Positions 7,994 through 11,443 of a DNA stretch of 11,443 bases are shown one piece after another (position 1 is the first letter of the stretch; each line of letters opens with the position of its first letter). Source of the stretch: Chloroflexota bacterium. Its GTDB lineage: Bacteria > Chloroflexota > Limnocylindria > Limnocylindrales > CSP1-4. Below the pieces are notes generated by a model, which made no database searches, was not told where the DNA came from, and saw only the letters and a program-made list of their open reading frames with translations. The stretch covers positions 1 through 11,443 of the forward strand of contig JAJYMP010000484.1 of assembly GCA_021786915.1 (NCBI GenBank), read 5' to 3'. The position numbers and the translations under genes are program-made.

Positions 7994-8093
7994 CGATCGC
8001 CTCCCTCGGGATGGCCCGGTGGCATCCGGGCTGGTGACGTTTCCAGCAGCACGCTACCATAGCCGGACAGGTGGCGGCAACGCGAGGGACCAG
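7994..8093. promoter_or_regulatory. Divergent promoter region between the hydrolase operon and the isomerase-like gene
   Basis: This 100-base gap separates two divergent starts and must carry both promoters. For the minus strand, TTGCCG (complement of 8075-8080) and TAGCGT (complement of 8051-8056) are 18 bases apart. For the plus strand, GTGACG (8034-8039) and TACCAT (8055-8060) are 15 bases apart, which is short. The hexamers match the sigma-70-type consensus only partly and the two candidates overlap, so the assignments are tentative. A perfect 6-base inverted repeat, GCCCGG-TGGCAT-CCGGGC, sits at 8014-8031 in the SDR leader and could be an operator half-site pair. The plus-strand ATG at 8094 has GAGGGA a few bases upstream. 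Confidence 0.35.
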
Positions 8094-8954
8094 ATGCAGG
8101 TCGGCATCGACAGCTACTCGTACCACCGCCGGTACGGCGAAACGCGTCCCGGGGAGCGCCCGCGGCCCGATCCGTGGCCGCTGGAGCCGTCGCCCGCGAT
8201 CGCCCACGCGCGGTCGCTCGGTGTGGACGCGCTGTTCCTCGAGACCTGCTACCTGCCGGCCCCGGAGAGCTTCGACGACGGCCTCACCGCGTCGGCCGCG
8301 CCCGTCCGTCTCGGCTTCTCGTGGGGGCACCCGTGGCCGGCCGGGCAGTTCCACGGGCTGGACGGCGGGCGGCAGTACGGTGCGGAGCTGGACCTGGCGC
8401 GCTGGATCGATGCCGCAGGCCGCCTCGGCCACCCGTTCATGCGGATCACGGCCGGCAGCCCGGCCACCCGCGGCGACGAGCCCGCGGAGGTACTGGTGGA
8501 GCGCCTGGTCGGACCAATGCGCCGCGCCGCGGATCGGGCGGCTGCCGTCGGCGTCAAGCTCGCGCTCGAGAACCACGGCGATCTGCGGGCCAGTGACATC
8601 CTCGACCTGCTCGCGCGCGTCGACCGGCCCAATGTCGGCGTCTGCCTGGACAACGTCAACCTGGTCCGGGTCGGGGACGACATGCTGGAGGGGACGCGGG
8701 CACTCGCGCCGCACACGCTGCTCGTCCAGCTCAAGGACCATCCACCGGGCGATCCCACCGTGTGGGGCGGTCCGACCTGCACAGTGCTGGGAGAGGGGAT
8801 GGCGCCCCTCGCGGAGATTCTCGGGATTCTCGACCGCGCCGGCTTCGACGGCCCGGTCTGCGTGGAGCTCGCCTCGCTGGGGGACGGCCCGGTGGACGAG
8901 CTGGCGATGGTCGAGCAGAGCGTGGCCTGGCTTCGCGAGCACGTGCCGGCCTGA
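8094..8954 (+). CDS. Sugar-phosphate isomerase/epimerase-type TIM-barrel protein (xylose isomerase-like)
   Basis: A 286-residue protein of the AP-endonuclease-2/xylose-isomerase-like TIM-barrel family (PF01261 type), typical in length. It begins MQVGIDSYSYHRRYG, the usual first strand. The expected metal ligands are visible: Glu159 in LALENHGD, Asp186 in VGVCLDNVN, Lys214 and His216 in VQLKDH, and Glu258 in VCVELASLG. Family members isomerise, epimerise or dehydrate sugars and inositols, or cleave DNA; the ENHGD/LDxxN pattern is the sugar-metabolism type. The start is the first ATG behind GAGGGA (about 8083-8088); the longer open frame extending upstream overlaps the divergent SDR gene and has no family similarity. 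It is transcribed away from the hydrolase operon and converges on the gene at 8971 with only 16 bases between stops. Substrate unknown. Confidence 0.9.
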   Translation: MQVGIDSYSYHRRYGETRPGERPRPDPWPLEPSPAIAHARSLGVDALFLETCYLPAPESFDDGLTASAAPVRLGFSWGHPWPAGQFHGLDGGRQYGAELDLARWIDAAGRLGHPFMRITAGSPATRGDEPAEVLVERLVGPMRRAADRAAAVGVKLALENHGDLRASDILDLLARVDRPNVGVCLDNVNLVRVGDDMLEGTRALAPHTLLVQLKDHPPGDPTVWGGPTCTVLGEGMAPLAEILGILDRAGFDGPVCVELASLGDGPVDELAMVEQSVAWLREHVPA

Positions 8955-8979
8955 CCCCGTCGCCTCTGCGTCAGGCCGG
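8946..8979. terminator. Bidirectional hairpin spanning two convergent stop codons
   Basis: A perfect 10-base inverted repeat, CCGGCCTGAC (8946-8955) and GTCAGGCCGG (8970-8979), encloses a 14-base loop. The plus-strand gene's TGA (8952-8954) and the minus-strand gene's TGA (8973-8971) lie inside the arms. Both genes end in Pro-Ala-stop, so the coding tails form the stem. No T-run follows on either strand, so function as an intrinsic terminator is inferred from position and symmetry. Confidence 0.55.
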
Positions 8980-10092
8980 ACGATCGGAGATCGGACCCGC
9001 CGGCCCGGCCTGGATCAGGGGCAGGGCCGGCTTCGTCCGCCCGATCCGAGCGTACTCCCGCTCCGGGATGGCCTCCAGCGACTTCCACACCGTCCACGTG
9101 CAGTGCTTCCGCGTGAGCGGATCGTCCGGCCCGCGCCAGAGCGGCGGATCGACCGTACGCACCGGGTGACCCCAACGCTCGGCCGGCAGCGTGGACAGCG
9201 CGAAGTTGCAGTGGGCGCAGTAATAGCAGACGCCCGTCTCGTTCCACGACCACGGGTGCGCCTCCTGCGTCACCCCGAAGTCGTAGGGCGCCAGCACCCG
9301 CGACCCGGTCCCCTCGATCTCGTCGCCGCGCACCTGGCGGCCACCCGATCCGCAGGGGTCGAAGCGGAGCTCCCAGCGGTCGTCGAACTCCTCCAGCTCG
9401 ACATCCCCGCGCCGGCCGGGGCCGACGAGGTGGGCGCGCATCGCCTCGAGGCTGATGTACAGGTTGCGGACCAGGGTGTCCGCGTACGGCCGGAACCGCA
9501 CGTCGAACACCATGTAGCGCTCCTGGATATAAGGTTCCAGCACGGAGCGGTAGCACGGCTCCAGCGCCGCCTCGCCGAACCGGCGTGCCACGTAGGCGAG
9601 CACCCCGGCCATCAGGTCCGCGTACCGGTCGTGGAGCCGGCGCCAGTCCTCGAGGATGCCCTCCAGCTCCGTATTCGCCCGGGCGACCGGGACGTTGTAG
9701 CTGCGGATCCCGTTGGCCAGGCGGCCCGCCCGCTCGCCCAATGCCTCCCAGCGGGCCGGTGGGTCCAGCGGCGTGCCGTCCGGGTACGCCATCAGGTGCG
9801 CGAGCCGGTCCAGCTCCGCGGCGAGGTCGGCTTCGGACACCCCTTGTGCGCGGAGCCAGTCGAGGAAGCCGTCCGTCCACACCTTGTAGATGACGTAGAC
9901 GATCTTGGCCTCCTCCATGAAGTAGTCGACCAGCTGGGCGGCCGTCTCGCGGCGCCCGGCCTTCAGGCCGAACTCGTCGCCGGCGTCCTCGAGCGCATCG
10001 CGGATCTTCGTGACGGTCGAGACCGCCTGGTCCGCCCAGTCGCCGGTGCGGACCCGCTTGCCGATCTCATCGGACCATGCGAGGTGGGTCAT
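8971..10092 (-). CDS. Uncharacterised conserved protein with C-terminal Cys-rich (CxxCxxC) putative metal site
   Basis: A 373-residue protein that I cannot assign to a named family. The ATG at 10092-10090 follows GAGGAG six bases upstream. Residues 1 to about 200 are mostly helical by eye, with amphipathic stretches such as LVDYFMEEAKIVYVIYK, and no signal peptide or membrane segment is seen. Residues 230-355 hold a distinctive conserved-looking region: WELRFDPCGSGGR (Cys247), a GVTQEAHPWSW segment, GVCYYCAHC (Cys289, Cys292, Cys295), then HCTW (Cys331) and EYARIGRTKP. This looks like a metal-binding or redox module rather than random cysteines, because the end (PVR..DPP....C.W....P..Y.R.GRTKPA) recurs in the partial gene at 11227. 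An L-2-amino-thiazoline-4-carboxylic acid hydrolase-like relationship is possible but unproven. It diverges from an amidohydrolase gene at 10242 and likely shares its control region. Confidence 0.8.
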   Translation of the reverse strand: MTHLAWSDEIGKRVRTGDWADQAVSTVTKIRDALEDAGDEFGLKAGRRETAAQLVDYFMEEAKIVYVIYKVWTDGFLDWLRAQGVSEADLAAELDRLAHLMAYPDGTPLDPPARWEALGERAGRLANGIRSYNVPVARANTELEGILEDWRRLHDRYADLMAGVLAYVARRFGEAALEPCYRSVLEPYIQERYMVFDVRFRPYADTLVRNLYISLEAMRAHLVGPGRRGDVELEEFDDRWELRFDPCGSGGRQVRGDEIEGTGSRVLAPYDFGVTQEAHPWSWNETGVCYYCAHCNFALSTLPAERWGHPVRTVDPPLWRGPDDPLTRKHCTWTVWKSLEAIPEREYARIGRTKPALPLIQAGPAGPISDRPA

Positions 10093-10117
10093 GCGGTGCT
10101 CCTCGCGCGACGCTGGC

Positions 10118-10146
10118 TTGACGGCTCTTGCGGGTAACCCTACAGT
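10118..10146 (+). promoter_or_regulatory. Sigma-70-type promoter for the amidohydrolase gene
   Basis: TTGACG (10118-10123) and TACAGT (10141-10146) are separated by exactly 17 bases, the optimal spacing, inside the 149-base divergent gap. The predicted transcript start is near 10153, giving a leader of about 90 bases. The spacer contains GGGT-A-ACCC (10132-10140), a short dyad that could be bound by a regulator. TTGAC recurs inverted as GTCAA at 10145-10149, overlapping the -10 box. No equally good promoter was seen for the minus-strand gene. Confidence 0.5.
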
Positions 10147-10203
10147 CAAACGCGCACTGCGCAACGGTTCTGGTAAGGATTGCAGCAGCGATCATACGCC
10201 TTG

Positions 10204-10215
10204 GGGCCCGGGCCC
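10204..10215. repeat. 12-base perfect palindrome in the 5' leader of the amidohydrolase gene
   Basis: GGGCCCGGGCCC is its own reverse complement and lies just 5' of the ribosome binding site GGAGG (10227-10231). It could be an operator or an RNA hairpin near the start codon, or only a by-product of high GC content; the sequence alone does not decide. Confidence 0.3.
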
Positions 10216-10241
10216 GTCGTACGGTAGGAGGCGCTTTGAAC

Positions 10242-11111
10242 ATGGCCGAGCTGGCGTTCGTCGACACGCATGTCCACTTCTCCGACCTGCAGGACCCAAA
10301 CCTCTTCTACGTGTGGCTCCAGCCCGGCTGGAAGCACCCCATCCTGGGCGACATCGAGGCGATCCAGGCCCAGCGCTACTGGGCGGACGACTTCGTCGCT
10401 GAGACGCGGTTCGCCAACGTCAAGAAGTCGATCCACGTCCAGGCGGCGCTCGGGACCAAGGACCCGGTCGAGGAGACGAAGTGGCTCCAGGCGTTCGCGG
10501 ATCGCCTGGGCCACCCACACGGCATCGTCGCGGAGGTCCATCTCGCCGAGCCGGACGCCGAGGCCACCCTCGAGCGTCACATGGCGTTCGCGAACATGCG
10601 CGGCGTCCGCGACTTCGGCCCGGGCGACTACTACACCGACCCTGCTTGGCAGCGCGGCTTCGCCCTCCTCGAGAAATACGACCTCGTCAACTGCATGGAC
10701 TCCTCGCCCGAGGCGTACGGGAAGATCCGTGCCCTCGCCGAGAAGTACCCGAACATCGTGATCTCGCTCGACCATGCCGGGTTCCCGCGGCAGCGGGACG
10801 ACGCGTACTTCCAGACCTGGCGCAAGGAGATCCAGAATCTCGCGGGCGCCCAGAACGTCGTCATCAAGATCTCCGGCCTCGGTATGTGCGATCCGAAGTG
10901 GACGGTCGACTCCATCCGCCCGTGGGTCATGACCTGCATCGAGGTCTTCGGCGTCGAGCGTAGCTTCTTCGGGACCAACTGGCCGGTGGACCGGCTGTAC
11001 TCCTCCTACCCTGACGTGGTCAACGCCTACGCGGAGATCATCAAGGACTTCTCGCACGACGAGCAGGTCGCCATGTTCTCGGCGAACGCGGAGCGCATCT
11101 TCCGGGTCTGA
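10242..11111 (+). CDS. Amidohydrolase 2 / COG3618-type TIM-barrel hydrolase (lactonase-like)
   Basis: A 289-residue intact member of the amidohydrolase-2 family (PF04909 type), matching the usual 280-300 residues. It starts with the metal motif VDTHVHF (His10, His12). SIHVQAA (His65) and ISLDHAGFP (His178) follow. FGTNWPVDRLYSSY near the end carries Asn246 where many relatives have the catalytic Asp; Asp250 is close by. NAERIFRV is the normal terminus. Characterised relatives include L-rhamnono- and L-fucono-lactonases and 2-pyrone-4,6-dicarboxylate lactonase, so hydrolysis of a sugar lactone or similar ring is plausible. The ATG at 10242 has GGAGG 10 bases upstream; a TTG at 10236 is in frame with a 4-base spacing and less likely. 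The gene stands alone, between two genes of the same uncharacterised Cys-motif family on the opposite strand. Its codon usage looks the same as the neighbours. Confidence 0.9.
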   Translation: MAELAFVDTHVHFSDLQDPNLFYVWLQPGWKHPILGDIEAIQAQRYWADDFVAETRFANVKKSIHVQAALGTKDPVEETKWLQAFADRLGHPHGIVAEVHLAEPDAEATLERHMAFANMRGVRDFGPGDYYTDPAWQRGFALLEKYDLVNCMDSSPEAYGKIRALAEKYPNIVISLDHAGFPRQRDDAYFQTWRKEIQNLAGAQNVVIKISGLGMCDPKWTVDSIRPWVMTCIEVFGVERSFFGTNWPVDRLYSSYPDVVNAYAEIIKDFSHDEQVAMFSANAERIFRV

Positions 11112-11166
11112 GCGCGCCCCGCCACCGGCACGAGACAAACGTTCGAGGCCGCTGGCGCCGGACACA

Positions 11167-11205
11167 CGAACGCGGCGCCGAGGAGGAGGTCCGGCGCCGC
11201 GTTCG
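11167..11205. terminator. Strong hairpin between convergent genes, probable bidirectional terminator
   Basis: A perfect 14-base inverted repeat, CGAACGCGGCGCCG (11167-11180) and CGGCGCCGCGTTCG (11192-11205), surrounds an 11-base purine-rich loop. It lies in the 115-base gap between the amidohydrolase stop (11111) and the stop of the minus-strand gene at 11227. No U-run follows, as is common in GC-rich genomes. Nothing else is seen in this gap. Confidence 0.7.
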
Positions 11206-11226
11206 GAGCGATAGACGAGGAAGGGG

Positions 11227-11443
11227 TCAGCCCGCGCCGGGCAGCCCCGCGTTCATGACCGGGAGCTCGCGGGCGCCCAGCGCCTTCGAACCGAATGCCG
11301 CCGGCTTCGTGCGCCCGACGCGCGTGTAGTACTCCTCGGGCACCTTGGTCGGGTCCTTGAATATCTGCCACTGGCACTTCTGCCGGACGTTCGGGTCCGG
11401 GTTGGTGTCCGGGTAGGTCGGCGGGTCGATGACCCGCACGGGG
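11227..11443 (-). CDS. C-terminus of a second uncharacterised Cys-motif protein (partial)
   Basis: The visible 71 residues read PVRVIDPPTYPDTNPDP, then a segment with KCQWQIFKDP, EEYYTRVGRTKPAAFG and a short Gly/Pro-rich tail ending at the TGA at 11229-11227. They align end to end with the C-terminus of the gene at 8971: shared PVR..DPP, a conserved Cys-x-Trp, P-E-x-x-Y-x-R and the block GRTKPA. The two are therefore paralogues at the domain level, though diverged. The N-terminal part and the expected CxxCxxC cluster lie beyond the right edge. The first codons at the edge are a frame continuation, so no start can be called. Same strand as its paralogue, separated by the divergent amidohydrolase gene. 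Confidence 0.75.
   Translation of the reverse strand, partial: PVRVIDPPTYPDTNPDPNVRQKCQWQIFKDPTKVPEEYYTRVGRTKPAAFGSKALGARELPVMNAGLPGAG

Noticed and set aside
7671..8093. N-terminal extension of the isomerase-like protein upstream of 8094
   Set aside because: The open frame continues upstream but lies antisense to the SDR gene, has low-complexity residues, and the ATG at 8094 starts right at the family's first strand with an RBS.
8071..10137. 688-codon plus-strand open frame covering two genes
   Set aside because: It overlaps the isomerase-like gene out of frame and runs antisense to the Cys-motif gene; no motif, Arg/Pro/Ser-rich composition. The shorter frames on each strand have proper starts, RBSs and family residues.
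1..11443. CRISPR array, tRNA/rRNA, transposase, integrase, phage or toxin-antitoxin genes
   Set aside because: No direct repeat series, tRNA cloverleaf, rRNA segment or relevant protein motif was found on either strand.

Overview
The window is strongly GC-rich bacterial DNA with dense gene packing, GGAGG-type ribosome binding sites, GTG as well as ATG starts, and TGA as the only stop of every intact gene. The gene set (sugar-transport binding protein tail, short-chain dehydrogenases, Gfo/Idh/MocA oxidoreductase, many TIM-barrel and metallo-beta-lactamase hydrolases) is typical of catabolic islands in soil or freshwater Actinomycetota or Chloroflexota. That placement is inference; no phylogenetic marker gene is present.

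Layout. (1) 1-857, plus strand: the last codons of a probable sugar ABC transporter substrate-binding protein, then an intact NAD-type short-chain dehydrogenase (SDR). (2) 858-2105, plus strand: decayed DNA holding a Gfo/Idh/MocA oxidoreductase without its N-terminus and with a nonsense codon and frameshifts, followed by the C-terminal part of a GNAT acetyltransferase, also frameshifted. (3) 2125-7993, minus strand: a tightly coupled five-gene operon read right to left: SDR, creatininase-family amidohydrolase, phosphotriesterase-like hydrolase/lactonase, double-domain metallo-beta-lactamase protein, and a cog3964-like amidohydrolase/deacetylase. The first three genes are intact and the last two carry frameshifts, plus one amber codon. 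(4) 8094-8954, plus strand: a sugar-phosphate isomerase/epimerase-type TIM barrel, divergent from the operon. (5) 8971-10092, minus strand: an uncharacterised protein with a cysteine-rich C-terminal motif. (6) 10242-11111, plus strand: a COG3618-type amidohydrolase/lactonase, divergent from it. (7) 11227-11443, minus strand: the C-terminus of a second member of the same uncharacterised cysteine-rich family.

How the genes may work together (inference): the mix of NAD-linked dehydrogenases, a TIM-barrel isomerase/epimerase and at least five metal-dependent hydrolases from several superfamilies fits uptake and oxidation of a sugar-like or polyol-like compound, followed by hydrolysis of lactone, amide or ester intermediates. 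No transcription factor, RNA gene, transposase, CRISPR array or phage gene was seen. The least explained part is the right end, where two paralogues of an uncharacterised Cys-motif family bracket a divergent amidohydrolase.

Main caution: all disruptions lie between 858 and about 4600, while everything from about 5100 rightwards reads cleanly. They are mostly single-base indels, several in G/C runs, plus two nonsense codons. Real gene decay and local consensus error cannot be told apart from the sequence alone.
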